From contig RFGB01000095.1 in assembly GCA_003697125.1 (NCBI GenBank), positions 1-43,680 of the forward strand: DNA of 43,680 nucleotides, read 5' to 3'. The position numbers were made by a program, and so were the translations under genes. Source of the DNA: Alphaproteobacteria bacterium. Lineage in GTDB: Bacteria > Pseudomonadota > Alphaproteobacteria > Rhodobacterales > Rhodobacteraceae. The notes beneath the pieces are model-generated. The model did no database searches and was not told where the DNA came from. It saw only the letters and a list, made by a program, of their open reading frames with translations. Positions 1-10,246 of the stretch are shown here, one piece after another. Position 1 is the stretch's first letter. Every line of letters begins with the position of its first letter.

Positions 1-1
1 G

Positions 2-694
2 GCGCGCGCCTTCGCGCGCGAGGCTGCCCGCCGCGGGCACGCGCTGATCCTGGCCGGCCGGGATGTCGCGGATCTGGCCCGCGACGCAGCCGATGCCCGG
101 CTGCGCGGGGCGCGCGCGGCCGAGGCGGTGGCCTGGGATGCGACCGACCCCGGAACCCATCGCGCGGTGATCGACGCGATCCGCGCCACGGCCGGGCCGA
201 TCGGCGTGGCCAGCTTTGCCGGCAGCATGCCCGATCAGGCGGCCATCGATGGCGATCCCGCGCTGATCGAGGCGGTGATGGCCGCCAACTTCACCGGCAT
301 CGCCCGCATGCTCCACCAGCTCGCCCCGATGATCGAGAGCCGTGGCGGCACCGTGCTGGGGGTGGGATCGGTGGCGGGCGATCGCGGCCGGGTCGGCAAT
401 TACGTCTACGGGGCCGCCAAGGCGGCGCTGCACGCCTATCTGTCCGGGCTGCGCAACCGGCTGCGGCGCCATGGCGCGCATGTGGTGACCGCCAAGCCCG
501 GCTTCGTCGATACCGCCATGACCTGGGGGCAGGAGGGCATGTTCCTCGTCGCCGATCCCGAGGATGCCGCCCGCGACCTGTGGCGGGCGATCGACCGGCG
601 GCGCAACATCGTCTACACGCCGTGGTTCTGGTGGGGGATCATGGCCATCATCCGCCTGATCCCCGAACCCCTGTTCAAGCGCCTGTCGATCTGA
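2..694 (+). CDS. SDR-family oxidoreductase, 5'-truncated by the window edge
   Basis: This NAD(P)-dependent short-chain dehydrogenase/reductase lacks its N-terminus because the reading frame is already open at base 2. About 230 residues are visible, so only the TGxxxGIG nucleotide-binding turn is missing. The SDR active-site set is present: Asn in AANFTG (visible residue 96), Ser in GVGSVAG (123), and Tyr136/Lys140 in YGAAK. The C-terminal tail is hydrophobic and ends in PEPLFKRLSI, as in SDRs related to DprE2 (the ketoreductase acting on polyprenyl-phosphate sugars), so a lipid-linked or membrane-associated substrate is possible. That substrate is an inference; the fold is secure. A GTG at 128 could be mistaken for a start, but the homologous sequence continues upstream of it. 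The gene converges on hpaD across a perfect palindrome. Confidence 0.88.
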   Translation, partial: ARAFAREAARRGHALILAGRDVADLARDAADARLRGARAAEAVAWDATDPGTHRAVIDAIRATAGPIGVASFAGSMPDQAAIDGDPALIEAVMAANFTGIARMLHQLAPMIESRGGTVLGVGSVAGDRGRVGNYVYGAAKAALHAYLSGLRNRLRRHGAHVVTAKPGFVDTAMTWGQEGMFLVADPEDAARDLWRAIDRRRNIVYTPWFWWGIMAIIRLIPEPLFKRLSI

Positions 695-698
695 GCGG

Positions 699-722
699 GG
701 CACCGCCCGGCCGGGCGGTGCC
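699..722. terminator. Perfect 24-bp palindrome between convergent genes
   Basis: The 12-base arms at 699-710 and 711-722 are exact reverse complements (GGCACCGCCCGG and its mirror). They fill the 30-base gap between the SDR stop and the hpaD stop. Folded with a small loop this is a very stable GC hairpin on either strand. There is no clear T tract, so it may be a bidirectional terminator that needs Rho, or a 3'-end stabiliser. Confidence 0.5.
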
Positions 723-724
723 GG

Positions 725-1705
725 TCACGGCGCCACGATCGGCTGGGCCTTCAGATCGGCCGGCCGCGGCGTCAGCCCCTGGAACAGCGTCCCTTCCTCG
801 AACCAGCTGCGCGGGGCGGGCGCACCCCACAGGGTCTGGCGCTGGGGGTCCTTCAGGTCCCAGTGGATCGGTTCGTGGTCGGGGTCCACGGTCTGATAGT
901 CCGAGGCGTAGATCTCGATGCGATGGCCGTCCGGGTCGCGGACATAGAGGAAGAAGGCGTTGGAGATGCCGTGCCGACCCGGGCCCCGTTCGATGTTGCC
1001 GACATAGCCGGTGGTCGCCATCAGGTCGAGCAGGTCGATGATCGCCATCGGATGCGGCGCCCAGAAGGCGGTGTGATGCAGCCGGGGTCCGAGGCCGTTG
1101 GTGAAGGCGATGTCGTGCACGTCGCCCTTGCGGTGCATCCAGACCGCCCACAGCGCGCCGGTCTGTTCGTCGGCGGTGTATTCGGTGATCCGGAAGCCGA
1201 GTTCGGACCAGAAGGCGGCGGCGGCGTCCACATTGGGCGAGAAGCAGTTGAAATGGTCGATCCTGAGCGGCTTCACCCCGCGATAGAGCGCGTATTTCTG
1301 GTGGATCGGCGGCAGCCGGTCCATGCGGTGGTAGAATTCCAGCGGGATGCCCTGCGGATCGCGGGTGGCAAGGGTGCGGCCCTGGAAGGGCCGCTCGACC
1401 CAGGCGGTGGGCAGGTCGCGCGATTCGAAGAAGGTCTTCAGCCGGTCGAGATCCTCCTCGTCCCAGGTGCGGAAGGCGAGGGCGTGGGCGCGCGGCGCCT
1501 CGGCCCTGTGCAGGATCAGGCAGTGGTGGCCGCGTTCCTCCAGCCCCCGCAGGCAGATGCGCTCGGGCGTCTCGTCGGTGACCTGAAGCCCCAGCGTGTC
1601 CACATAGAAGGCGCGGCTGGCGGCCAGGTCGGTGACATCCAGCGTGACATGGCTCAGGCGGATGATGTTGAAGGGCGGATAGAGGTTCGGCTTGGGCAGC
1701 GGCAT
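725..1705 (-). CDS. hpaD: 3,4-dihydroxyphenylacetate 2,3-dioxygenase (type I extradiol, VOC fold)
   Basis: This enzyme cleaves the ring of homoprotocatechuate to 5-carboxymethyl-2-hydroxymuconate semialdehyde in the cytoplasm. The 326-residue protein has two vicinal-oxygen-chelate modules (about 14-130 and 147-268). The 2-His-1-Glu metal site is visible as His151 (RIDHFN), His211 (LHHTAF) and Glu264 (HRIEIYAS). Second-sphere residues remembered for the Brevibacterium fuscum and Arthrobacter enzymes also line up with an offset of about three: Asn153, Trp189, His197 (acid/base), Arg240, His245 and Tyr254. This is the bacterial MndD/HPCD type, not the unrelated E. coli HpaD fold. The start ATG follows GGAGG at 8 nt. 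It lies 57 nt downstream of hpaE on the same strand and is probably co-transcribed. Whether it uses Fe or Mn cannot be read from sequence. Confidence 0.9.
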   Translation of the reverse strand: MPLPKPNLYPPFNIIRLSHVTLDVTDLAASRAFYVDTLGLQVTDETPERICLRGLEERGHHCLILHRAEAPRAHALAFRTWDEEDLDRLKTFFESRDLPTAWVERPFQGRTLATRDPQGIPLEFYHRMDRLPPIHQKYALYRGVKPLRIDHFNCFSPNVDAAAAFWSELGFRITEYTADEQTGALWAVWMHRKGDVHDIAFTNGLGPRLHHTAFWAPHPMAIIDLLDLMATTGYVGNIERGPGRHGISNAFFLYVRDPDGHRIEIYASDYQTVDPDHEPIHWDLKDPQRQTLWGAPAPRSWFEEGTLFQGLTPRPADLKAQPIVAP

Positions 1706-1762
1706 CGCTGGGTCCTCCGGTTGTGCCCGGGCCCGGGGTCCGGGCGGTGTCCTTCGCCAGGC

Positions 1763-3274
<1,512 letters not shown>

Positions 3275-3301
3275 CGAATCATCTCCCTCCACAACCGATC
3301 T

Positions 3302-3317
3302 ACTTAACAAGTTAAGT
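3302..3317. promoter_or_regulatory. Palindromic operator, probable HpaR site
   Basis: ACTTAAC-AA-GTTAAGT is a perfect inverted repeat with 7-bp arms and a 2-nt centre, in an AT-rich island of an otherwise very GC-rich intergenic region between hpaE and hpaR. Size and symmetry suit a MarR-family dimer. It overlaps the predicted hpaE -10 box, which suggests repression by blocking RNA polymerase. Assignment to HpaR is inferred from position. Confidence 0.7.
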
Positions 3318-3336
3318 CAGGCCGCCATCCCGTCAA
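3309..3336 (-). promoter_or_regulatory. Predicted promoter of hpaE-hpaD
   Basis: On the minus strand, TTGACG (3336-3331) and TAACTT (3314-3309) are separated by 16 nt. The -10 lies inside the palindromic operator. Transcription would start about 25-30 nt before the hpaE ATG, leaving room for the GGAGGGAG ribosome site. Confidence 0.6.
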
Positions 3337-3369
3337 TCGCCAATCGTCCATTTCCGGCCGCGCCGGGGC

Positions 3370-3397
3370 TTGGCGTCGCGCCGGCTTGGCGTATAGA
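3370..3397 (+). promoter_or_regulatory. Predicted promoter of hpaR (possibly leaderless)
   Basis: TTGGCG (3370-3375) and TATAGA (3392-3397) are separated by 16 nt. A start 6-8 nt after the -10 falls on or next to the hpaR ATG at 3404. The -10 also overlaps the AGAGGA that would otherwise be the ribosome site, so either this promoter is real and the mRNA is leaderless, or transcription starts further upstream. Confidence 0.4.
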
Positions 3398-3403
3398 GGA
3401 ACC

Positions 3404-3865
3404 ATGACCGACCCCGTTTCAAGCCGGAAACCGGATCCGCGCCACGGGCCGCGCCCGGTGGCTGCCTCGCTGCCCATCATGCTGCTGCGCGCGCGCGAGC
3501 TGGTGATGGAATATTTCCGGCCCTTCCTCGCCGACAACGACCTGACCGATGCGCAGTGGCGCGTGCTGCGGGTGCTGCACGAGGGCGGGCCGATGGAACC
3601 CACAGAGATCTCGGTGCGCGGTCTGGTGCTGACCCCCAGCCTGACCCGGATCCTGAAGACGCTGGAATCGCGCGGGCTGATCCGGCGCGCGCCGCATCCC
3701 ACCGACAAGCGGCGCCACCAGATCATTCTGACCGAGGATGCGCATGAGCTGATCGCGCGGCTGACTCCGCTCTCGGATGCCGGCTATCGCGAGATCGAGC
3801 GGCGCTTCGGCCCCGAGATGACGCGCGCGCTCCTGGCGCTGCTGACCGAGTTCTGCCGCAGATAG
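3404..3865 (+). CDS. hpaR: MarR-family repressor of homoprotocatechuate degradation
   Basis: This 153-residue winged-helix regulator has the HpaR-type opening SLPIMLLRARE followed by a MarR core. The core has the recognition region around LVLTPSLTRILKTLESRGL (about 70-90) and the wing segment HPTDKRRHQIILT. Family members bind palindromes as dimers and release them when aromatic acids bind. Divergent placement against hpaE, with a palindrome between, supports regulation of that operon. The ATG at 3404 is preferred over an in-frame start at 3386 because AGAGGA precedes it. The stop lies 3 nt from the yejF stop, so the two genes converge with no terminator hairpin between them. Confidence 0.87.
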   Translation: MTDPVSSRKPDPRHGPRPVAASLPIMLLRARELVMEYFRPFLADNDLTDAQWRVLRVLHEGGPMEPTEISVRGLVLTPSLTRILKTLESRGLIRRAPHPTDKRRHQIILTEDAHELIARLTPLSDAGYREIERRFGPEMTRALLALLTEFCRR

Positions 3866-3868
3866 GCC

Positions 3869-5467
3869 TCAGCCTGCCGTGCCGCGCAGGTTGAAGGCGG
3901 CTTCCAGAAGCTGGCGGGTATAGTCGCTCTCGGGCGCCGAGAACAGCCGCTCGCCCGGGCCCTGTTCCACCACGCGCCCCTCGCGCATCACCATGACCCG
4001 GTGGCTGAGTGCCCGCACCACGCGCAGGTCATGGCTGATGAAGATATAGCCCAGCCGGTGGCGCTGCTGCAGCCGGCGCAGCAGCTCGACGATCTGCACC
4101 TGCACCGTCATGTCCAGCGCCGAGGTGGGCTCGTCCAGAACCACCAGCCGCGGGCGCAGGATCATCGCCCGGGCGATGGCGATGCGCTGGCGCTGCCCGC
4201 CGGAGAATTCATGCGGGTAGCGGTCCATCGTCGCGGGGTCGAGGCCCACCTCCTCCATGATCGCGGCCACCAGTGCCCGCCGGTCCCGGTCGGCGGCGAC
4301 GTCATGCACGCCAAGCCCCTCGGCGATGATCCGCTCCACCGACATCCGCGGGCTCAGCGCCCCATAGGGATCCTGGAAGACGATCTGCATGTGACGCCGC
4401 ACCGGGCGCAGCGCCCGGCTGCGCAGGCCCTGGATGTCGCGGCCCAGAAAGACGATCCGCCCCTGCGACGGCACCAGCCGAAGCAGCGCCAGCGCCAGCG
4501 TGGTCTTGCCCGAGCCCGATTCGCCGACCACGCCCAGGGTCTCGCCCGCGCGCACGCGGATGTCCGCGCCATCGACCGCGCGCACATGCCCCACCGTCCG
4601 CCGCAGGATGCCGCGACGGATCGGAAACAGCACCCGCAGCCCTTCGGCGCGCAGCAGCTCCTCGGCACCCTCCGGCACCGGGTCGGGCCGCCCCTGCGGC
4701 TCGGCGGCCAGAAGCGCCCGGGTATAGGGGTGGCGGGGGGCCGCGAAGATCCCGGCCACCGGACCCTGCTCGACGATCTCGCCCGCGCGCATCACGCAGA
4801 CCCGGTCGGCGATGCGCCGCACGATGCCCAGGTCATGGGTGATGAACAGCATCGCCATGCCTTCCTCGGCCTGAAGCGTCTTCAGCAGGTCGAGGATCTG
4901 AGCCTCGATGGTGACGTCCAGCGCGGTGGTCGGCTCGTCGGCGATCAGCAGCCCGGGGCGGTTGGCCAGCGCCATGGCGATCATCACCCGCTGGCGCTGT
5001 CCGCCCGAAAGCTGGTGGGGATAGTCCGACAGCCGCGATTCGGGGTCGCGGATCCCCACCCGGCGCAAGAGCGTGACGATCCGCGCCCGTGCCTCGGCCC
5101 CGGTCAGGCCCTGATGCAGCGCGAGGCTCTCGCCGATCTGACGCGCGATGGTGTGCAGCGGGTTCAGGCTCGTCATCGGCTCCTGGAAGACGAAGCTGAT
5201 CTCGTTGCCACGGATCCGGCGCAGCTCGGCCTCGGGGGCGCCGACAAGCTCGCGCCCGCGATGGCGGATCGAGCCCGACACCCGGGCCGATCCGGCCAGC
5301 AGCCCGACGGTCGACAGCGCGGTGACCGACTTGCCCGAGCCCGATTCGCCCACCAGCGCGACCGTCTCGCCCGGGGCGATGTCGAAGGAAACGCCGCGCA
5401 CCGCCGGGGTTTCCGCGCCGCCCTGGACGAAGGTCACCGACAGGTCGCGGACCGACAGCAGGCTCAC
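3869..5467 (-). CDS. yejF: Peptide ABC transporter, tandem ATPase subunit (YejF type)
   Basis: This cytoplasmic energising subunit of a peptide importer carries two complete ATPase domains in 532 residues, as YejF proteins do. Domain 1 has Walker A GESGSGKS (40-47), signature LSGGQ (153-157) and Walker B ending in DEPTTALD. Domain 2 has Walker A GESGSGKT (315-322), signature FSGGQ (421-425) and [11 protein letters not shown]. Each half has the oligopeptide-transporter C-terminal motif near RHPYTRALL or SDYTRQLL. It is the last gene of yejA-yejB-yejE-yejF, and its start overlaps the yejE end by 4 nt. In enteric bacteria this system takes up peptides and microcin C; the substrate here is unknown. 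Confidence 0.9.
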   Translation of the reverse strand: MSLLSVRDLSVTFVQGGAETPAVRGVSFDIAPGETVALVGESGSGKSVTALSTVGLLAGSARVSGSIRHRGRELVGAPEAELRRIRGNEISFVFQEPMTSLNPLHTIARQIGESLALHQGLTGAEARARIVTLLRRVGIRDPESRLSDYPHQLSGGQRQRVMIAMALANRPGLLIADEPTTALDVTIEAQILDLLKTLQAEEGMAMLFITHDLGIVRRIADRVCVMRAGEIVEQGPVAGIFAAPRHPYTRALLAAEPQGRPDPVPEGAEELLRAEGLRVLFPIRRGILRRTVGHVRAVDGADIRVRAGETLGVVGESGSGKTTLALALLRLVPSQGRIVFLGRDIQGLRSRALRPVRRHMQIVFQDPYGALSPRMSVERIIAEGLGVHDVAADRDRRALVAAIMEEVGLDPATMDRYPHEFSGGQRQRIAIARAMILRPRLVVLDEPTSALDMTVQVQIVELLRRLQQRHRLGYIFISHDLRVVRALSHRVMVMREGRVVEQGPGERLFSAPESDYTRQLLEAAFNLRGTAG

Positions 5468-6570
5468 CGAAGCACCTTGCGCGGGTCGAAGGCGTCGCGC
5501 ACCCCCTCGAAGATGAACACCAGGATCGACAGCATCACCGTGAAGGTGACGAAGGCGGTGAAGGCCAGCCAGGGCGCCTGCAGATTGTTCTTGGCCTGCA
5601 GGGTCAGCTCGCCCAGAGAGGGGTAGGATGGCGGCAGCCCGTAGCCCAGGAAGTCGAGCGCGGCGAGGGTGCCGATCGCCGAGGTGACCAGGAAGGGCAG
5701 CATGGTCAGCGTCGCCACCATCGCATTGGGCAAGAGGTGGCGGAACATGATCACCGCGTCGGGCACGCCCAGCGCGCGGGCGGCGCGGACATATTCGAAG
5801 TTGCGCGCGCGCAGGAACTCGGCCCGCACCACGCCCACCAGCGCCGTCCAGCCGAACACGGCCAGAAGCAGCGTCAGAAGCCAGAAGTTCATGGTGAAGA
5901 TCGCGCCCATGATGATCAGGATGTAGAGCGCGGGGGTGGCGTTCCAGATCTCGACCACGCGCTGGAAGAACAGGTCGAGCAGGCCGCCGAAATAGCCCTG
6001 GACCGCGCCCGCGGCGATCCCCATCAGGCTGGAGATCGCGGTCACCACCGCCGCGAACAGGATCGAGATGCGGAAGCCGTGGATCACCCGGGCCAGCACG
6101 TCGCGGGTCTGGTCGTCGGTGCCCAGCCAGTGGCGGGAGTCGGGTGGCGAGGGGGCGCGGGCGACATTGTTCACCGTGTCGAAGCTGTAGGGCACCGGCG
6201 GGAACACCAGCCAGCCGCGCCGGACCGGCTGGCCCGCGACCTCGCCATCCGCCGCGTCCGCCTCGGTCCCCCCGGGATCGTCCAGACAGGCTTCCAGCCC
6301 CCCGGTGCGGATCAGGCAGCGCACCGCGGGATCGCGATAGTCGGCCTCGGTCTCGAACTCGCCGCCGAAGGCCGTCTCGGGATAGAAGCGCAGCACCGGA
6401 ACGAACAGCTCGCCCCGATACATCACCAGGATCGGCCGGTCATTGGCGACGAACTCGGCGGGCAGGGTGACCAGCAGCAGCAGCAGAAAGATGCGCAGCG
6501 ACCACAGCGCCCGGCGGTTGGCGCGGAAGGCCGCCCAGCGGCGGCGCTGCAACGGGTCGAGGCGGAGCAT
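5464..6570 (-). CDS. yejE: Peptide ABC transporter permease (YejE type)
   Basis: This inner-membrane permease of the importer has 368 residues. A first membrane segment lies around 24-42. A long periplasmic insert follows (about 45-150, ending in HWLGTDDQTRDVLAR, the conserved entry to the DppC/OppC permease core). About five further helices follow. The EAA loop that contacts the ATPase is visible in YVRAARALGVPDAVIMFRHL. The insert and length are typical of YejE. The gene abuts yejB (stop at 6571, start at 6570) and overlaps yejF by 4 nt, which indicates translational coupling. Confidence 0.9.
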   Translation of the reverse strand: MLRLDPLQRRRWAAFRANRRALWSLRIFLLLLLVTLPAEFVANDRPILVMYRGELFVPVLRFYPETAFGGEFETEADYRDPAVRCLIRTGGLEACLDDPGGTEADAADGEVAGQPVRRGWLVFPPVPYSFDTVNNVARAPSPPDSRHWLGTDDQTRDVLARVIHGFRISILFAAVVTAISSLMGIAAGAVQGYFGGLLDLFFQRVVEIWNATPALYILIIMGAIFTMNFWLLTLLLAVFGWTALVGVVRAEFLRARNFEYVRAARALGVPDAVIMFRHLLPNAMVATLTMLPFLVTSAIGTLAALDFLGYGLPPSYPSLGELTLQAKNNLQAPWLAFTAFVTFTVMLSILVFIFEGVRDAFDPRKVLR

Positions 6571-7647
6571 TCAGGTCTCCCGGCTCTCGAAGTCGATCCG
6601 CGGATCGATCCAGACATAGGTCAGGTCCGAGAGCAGGTTCACGATCAGCCCAAGCAGCCCGAAGACGTAGAGCGTTCCGAACACCACCGGATAGTCACGG
6701 TTGACCACGCTCTCGAAACCAAGCCGGCCCATGCCGTCGAGGCTGAAGATCGTCTCGATGATCAGCGAGCCGCCGAAGAACACCGCGAGGAACAGCCCCG
6801 GAAATCCGGCGATCACGATCAGCATCGCATTGCGGAAGACATGGCCGTAGAGCACCTGCCGCTCGGAAAGGCCCTTGGCGCGGGCGGTGATGACATACTG
6901 CTTGCGGATCTCGTCGAGGAAGCTGTTCTTGGTCAGCAGCGTCAGCGTCGCGAAGCTGGAGATGGTCGAGGCCGCCACCGGCAGCGTGATGTGCCACAGG
7001 TAGTCGACGATCTTGCCCCACAGGCTCAGCTCGTCCCAGTTGTCGGAAGTGAGTCCCTTGAGCGGGAACCACTGCAGGTACGACCCCCCGGCGAAGACCA
7101 CCAGCAGGATCACCGCGAACAGGAATCCCGGGATGGCATAGGCGGCGATGATGACGCCCGAGGTCCAGACGTCGAAACGCGACCCGTCGCGCACCGCCTT
7201 CCGGATGCCCAGCGGGATCGACACCAGATAGGCGATCAGCGTGGACCACAGGCCGAGGCTGATCGAGACCGGCATCTTCTCGAGCACCAGGTCGACCACC
7301 GAGATCGAGCGGAAATAACTCTCGCCGAAATCGAAGCGGGCATAGTTGCCCAGCATCACCCAGAAGCGTTCCCACAGCGGCCGGTCCAGCCCGAACTGGG
7401 CGGCGAGCTGGGCGCGCAGCTCGGCGGTGACTCCGTCGGCGCCGCGATAGCCGCCGGCCGCGGCGCTGGCCACCTCCTGCCCGCCGCCGGTGATGCGGTC
7501 GGTGGCCAGCCCCCCTTCGGCCAGGCGCGCCATGATCTGTTCCACCGGCCCGCCGGGCACGAACTGCACCAGAACGAAGTTGACCAGCATGATCCCGAAC
7601 AGGGTCGGGACGATCAGCATCAGCCGGCGGAGGACATAGGCGCCCAT
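6571..7647 (-). CDS. yejB: Peptide ABC transporter permease (YejB type)
   Basis: This second inner-membrane permease has 358 residues from the ATG at 7647, which gives the expected DppB/OppB-type opening [20 protein letters not shown] with its first membrane helix. A longer frame reaching 7842 would run into yejA and lacks homologous character. About six membrane helices are seen, with the EAA-type loop [19 protein letters not shown] facing the cytoplasm. The yejA stop and this start are one nucleotide apart. It pairs with YejE to form the channel. Confidence 0.9.
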   Translation of the reverse strand: MGAYVLRRLMLIVPTLFGIMLVNFVLVQFVPGGPVEQIMARLAEGGLATDRITGGGQEVASAAAGGYRGADGVTAELRAQLAAQFGLDRPLWERFWVMLGNYARFDFGESYFRSISVVDLVLEKMPVSISLGLWSTLIAYLVSIPLGIRKAVRDGSRFDVWTSGVIIAAYAIPGFLFAVILLVVFAGGSYLQWFPLKGLTSDNWDELSLWGKIVDYLWHITLPVAASTISSFATLTLLTKNSFLDEIRKQYVITARAKGLSERQVLYGHVFRNAMLIVIAGFPGLFLAVFFGGSLIIETIFSLDGMGRLGFESVVNRDYPVVFGTLYVFGLLGLIVNLLSDLTYVWIDPRIDFESRET

Positions 7648-7648
7648 C

Positions 7649-9517
7649 TCAGCGGATCGCCCCGGCCGCGCGCAGCCTTTCGGCCTTGGCCGCATCCCAC
7701 CACCACAGGTCGATCTCGCCCATGCTGTAGGGGGGCAGCTGCCCGGGCCGGCCGAACAGGTCGAAATAGGCGATGGTATGGCTGCCCTTGTACCAGTTGG
7801 GCACCCAGATGTGCAGGGCGCGCAATGCGCGGTCGAGCGCATGCACCGCCACGGTCAGCTCCTCGCGGCTTTTCGCGGCGATGACATGTTCGATCAGCGC
7901 GTCGATCGCCGGATTGGCCAGGCCGGTCAGGTTGTTCGAGCCCTTCACCGCCGCCGCCTCCGAGCCGAAGATCCGCCGCAGCTCGTCGCCCGGCGTCAGC
8001 GACAGCACGAAGCGGGCGGTGATGATGTCGAAGTCGAAATTCTCGCGTCGCTCGGCCTCCTGGGCGGGATCGACATTGCGCAGGCTCGCCTCGATGCCCA
8101 GCCGCTTCAGGTTCTCGATGAAGGGCAGGGCGATGCGCTCGAACGAGGGGCTGTCGTTCAGGAACTCCACGGTCAGGATCTCGCCCCTCGCGTTGCGGCG
8201 CTTGCCGTCGACGATCCTCCAGCCCGCCTCCTCCAGAAGCTTGGCGGCGCGGCGCAGGCTGCGCCGGTCGGCGGCCTGCGGCCCGCCCTCGGGCGGCACA
8301 TAGGCCGGGGCGGTGAACACCGATTCGGGCAGATCGGCGCGCAGGGGTTCCAGCAGCGCAAGCTCGGCGGCCGAGGGCATGCCCTCGGCCTTTAGCGGCG
8401 AATTCTCCCAAAACGAGGTGGTGCGGCGGTAAAGGTCGTAGAACAGCGTCCGGTTCGACCATTCGAAGTTGAAGGCGAGGCCGATCGCCTCGCGCACACG
8501 GGGGTCGCGGAACTTCTCGCGCCGCAGGTTGAACCACCAGCCCTGGGTGCCCGAGGGCCGCCGGTCGGGGATCGTCTCGCGCACGACCCAGCCATTGCGC
8601 AGGGCGGGGAAGTCGTAGGATTCGGCCCAGAGCTTGGAGAAGAACTCCTCGCGGAAATTGTAGGTCCCGCCCTTGAACCCCTCGAAGGCGGCCGTGTAGT
8701 CGGCGTAATACTCGAAGCGGATCTCGTCGAAGTTGAAGCGCCCGCGATTGACCGGCAGATCCCGCGCCCACCAGTCCTCGCGCCGCTGATAGACGATGGT
8801 CTTGCCGGGATCGGCCCGTGCCACGCGATAGGGCCCCGAGCCGAGCGGCGGCTCCAGCGTCGACTGGGTGAAGTCGCGCCCCTGCCAGAAGGCGCGCGAC
8901 AGCACCGGCAGGCCGGCCGCGGTCAGCGGCAGGTCCCGGGTCGAGGCCCCGGCGCGGAAGGTGAACCGGACCCGGTGCGGGCCCAGCGCCTCGGCCTTCT
9001 CGAAGTCGCGGAAGGTGACGCGGAAGCTGGGCGCGCCCTTGTCGCGCAGCGTCTCGAAGCTGAACACGACGTCATCGGCCGTGACCGGGCTGCCGTCGGC
9101 GAAGCGGGCCTCGGGGCGAAGGTTGAAGATCACCCAGGACCGGTCCGCGGGGTATTCCACGCTTTCGGCGACGAGGCCGTAGAGCGTGTCCGGCTCGTCA
9201 TCCGAGCCGACCATCAGCGTGTCGAACAGCAGGCCCAGCCCGACCGCCGGATTGCCCTTCAGGATATAGGGGTTGAGGCTGTCGAAGGTGCCGAAGGCCC
9301 AGGTCGAATGCTCGCCGCCCTTGGGCGCGTCGGGGTTCACATAGTCGAAATGGGCGAAGCCGGCGGGGTATTTCACATCGCCGAACACCGACAGCGCATG
9401 CGAGACCGTGACATCCGCGGCGGGCTCCTGGCCCCGGGCCGGGCCGGCGGGCCCGGACAGCGCGGCCAGCGCCGCCCAGACAAGCCCGATCGTGACGGAT
9501 CCTCTCAGCCGCGGCAT
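7649..9517 (-). CDS. yejA: Periplasmic peptide-binding protein (YejA type, SBP family 5)
   Basis: This solute receptor of the importer has about 622 residues. A Sec signal peptide (hydrophobic segment [15 protein letters not shown], probable cleavage after ARG-Q) precedes the YejA-typical motif [13 protein letters not shown]. The rest is a family 5 peptide-binding fold, with the paired strand-helix region [20 protein letters not shown] in the middle. The ATG at 9517 is preferred to a GTG at 9523 because an AGGGGGT ribosome site is better spaced for it. It is the first gene of the yejABEF operon. The length and the NPDAPKGG motif mark it as YejA rather than DppA or OppA. Confidence 0.88.
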   Translation of the reverse strand: MPRLRGSVTIGLVWAALAALSGPAGPARGQEPAADVTVSHALSVFGDVKYPAGFAHFDYVNPDAPKGGEHSTWAFGTFDSLNPYILKGNPAVGLGLLFDTLMVGSDDEPDTLYGLVAESVEYPADRSWVIFNLRPEARFADGSPVTADDVVFSFETLRDKGAPSFRVTFRDFEKAEALGPHRVRFTFRAGASTRDLPLTAAGLPVLSRAFWQGRDFTQSTLEPPLGSGPYRVARADPGKTIVYQRREDWWARDLPVNRGRFNFDEIRFEYYADYTAAFEGFKGGTYNFREEFFSKLWAESYDFPALRNGWVVRETIPDRRPSGTQGWWFNLRREKFRDPRVREAIGLAFNFEWSNRTLFYDLYRRTTSFWENSPLKAEGMPSAAELALLEPLRADLPESVFTAPAYVPPEGGPQAADRRSLRRAAKLLEEAGWRIVDGKRRNARGEILTVEFLNDSPSFERIALPFIENLKRLGIEASLRNVDPAQEAERRENFDFDIITARFVLSLTPGDELRRIFGSEAAAVKGSNNLTGLANPAIDALIEHVIAAKSREELTVAVHALDRALRALHIWVPNWYKGSHTIAYFDLFGRPGQLPPYSMGEIDLWWWDAAKAERLRAAGAIR

Positions 9518-9567
9518 CGGCACCCCCTGCTGGCCCCGGGTGGTCTCCGATGCTTACGGGGCCGTGG

Positions 9568-9587
9568 CGCCGCGATCAAGCGCGGCG
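9568..9587 (-). terminator. Small GC hairpin between cytochrome c gene and yejA
   Basis: CGCCGCG (9568-9574) and CGCGGCG (9581-9587) form a 7-bp stem with a 6-nt loop, 27 nt after the cytochrome c stop and before yejA. There is no T tract. It may weaken read-through between the two genes. Confidence 0.3.
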
Positions 9588-9613
9588 GCGCCCCCCGGGG
9601 CCGCGCGCCCGGA

Positions 9614-10126
9614 TCACTTCAGCGTGGCCAGATAGGCGACCATCGCGGCGGCTTCCTCGGGCTTCTTGAAGCCGGCGAAGCTCATCTTGGTGCCGGGGAC
9701 GTATTTTTTCGGGTTCATCAGGAACTGGGCCAGCGCCTCGGGCGTCCATTCGCCGCCATGGCCGGCCATCGCCGAGGAATAGTTGAACCCCGGAACCGAG
9801 CCGACCGGGCGGCCCACCACCGCGTGCAGCGTGGGCCCGGTGGCGTTGGCGCCCGCTTCGGTCTTGTGGCAGGTGGCGCATTTGCGGAATTCGGCCTCGC
9901 CCTTGGCAGGGTCGGCCGCGGCGATCAGCGCGGCGAAATCGACCGGCGCCTTCTCCTCGGCCGGGGCGGGCGCCTGCTCGGGCAGCTCCAGCGACCAGGC
10001 CAGCTGCGTCTCGCCATGCTCGCCCGAGCGGTAGAGCGGCTCTGCGATGAAATACTTCACGCCCAGAAAAACCAGCAGGGCGCCGCAGATCCCGGCGACG
10101 ATCTTGGTGGTCTCCATCGTGTCCAT
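9614..10126 (-). CDS. cycM: Membrane-anchored c-type cytochrome (c552/c-y type)
   Basis: This electron carrier probably shuttles electrons between the bc1 complex and terminal oxidases while tethered to the inner membrane. The 170-residue protein starts MDTMETTK, has an uncleaved anchor at about 9-27, an Ala/Pro/Glu-rich linker (48-62), and a class I cytochrome c domain with heme motif CATCH (83-87) and axial ligand Met148 (GTKMSF). The same arrangement is found in Paracoccus CycM and Rhodobacter c-y. The ATG at 10126 is preferred; the next Met, three codons on, is also possible. It is divergent from pheA and has its own predicted promoter. The conserved residues PGFNYSSAM are typical of this group. 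Confidence 0.87.
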   Translation of the reverse strand: MDTMETTKIVAGICGALLVFLGVKYFIAEPLYRSGEHGETQLAWSLELPEQAPAPAEEKAPVDFAALIAAADPAKGEAEFRKCATCHKTEAGANATGPTLHAVVGRPVGSVPGFNYSSAMAGHGGEWTPEALAQFLMNPKKYVPGTKMSFAGFKKPEEAAAMVAYLATLK

Positions 10127-10166
10127 CGCGCGCTCGTCCCCATGCTTGAGCTGGCCTGACCGCGCC

Positions 10167-10196
10167 GCTATATCCGCTTCCCCGGTCGGGCCGCAA
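10167..10196 (-). promoter_or_regulatory. Predicted promoter of the cytochrome c gene
   Basis: On the minus strand, TTGCGG (10196-10191) and TATAGC (10172-10167) are separated by 18 nt. This would start the transcript about 30-35 nt before the ATG at 10126. Confidence 0.45.
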
Positions 10197-10246
10197 GGTG
10201 TAGAAGGCGCGACCAATCGACCGCGCGGGGCAGGAGGCGGGGCGCA

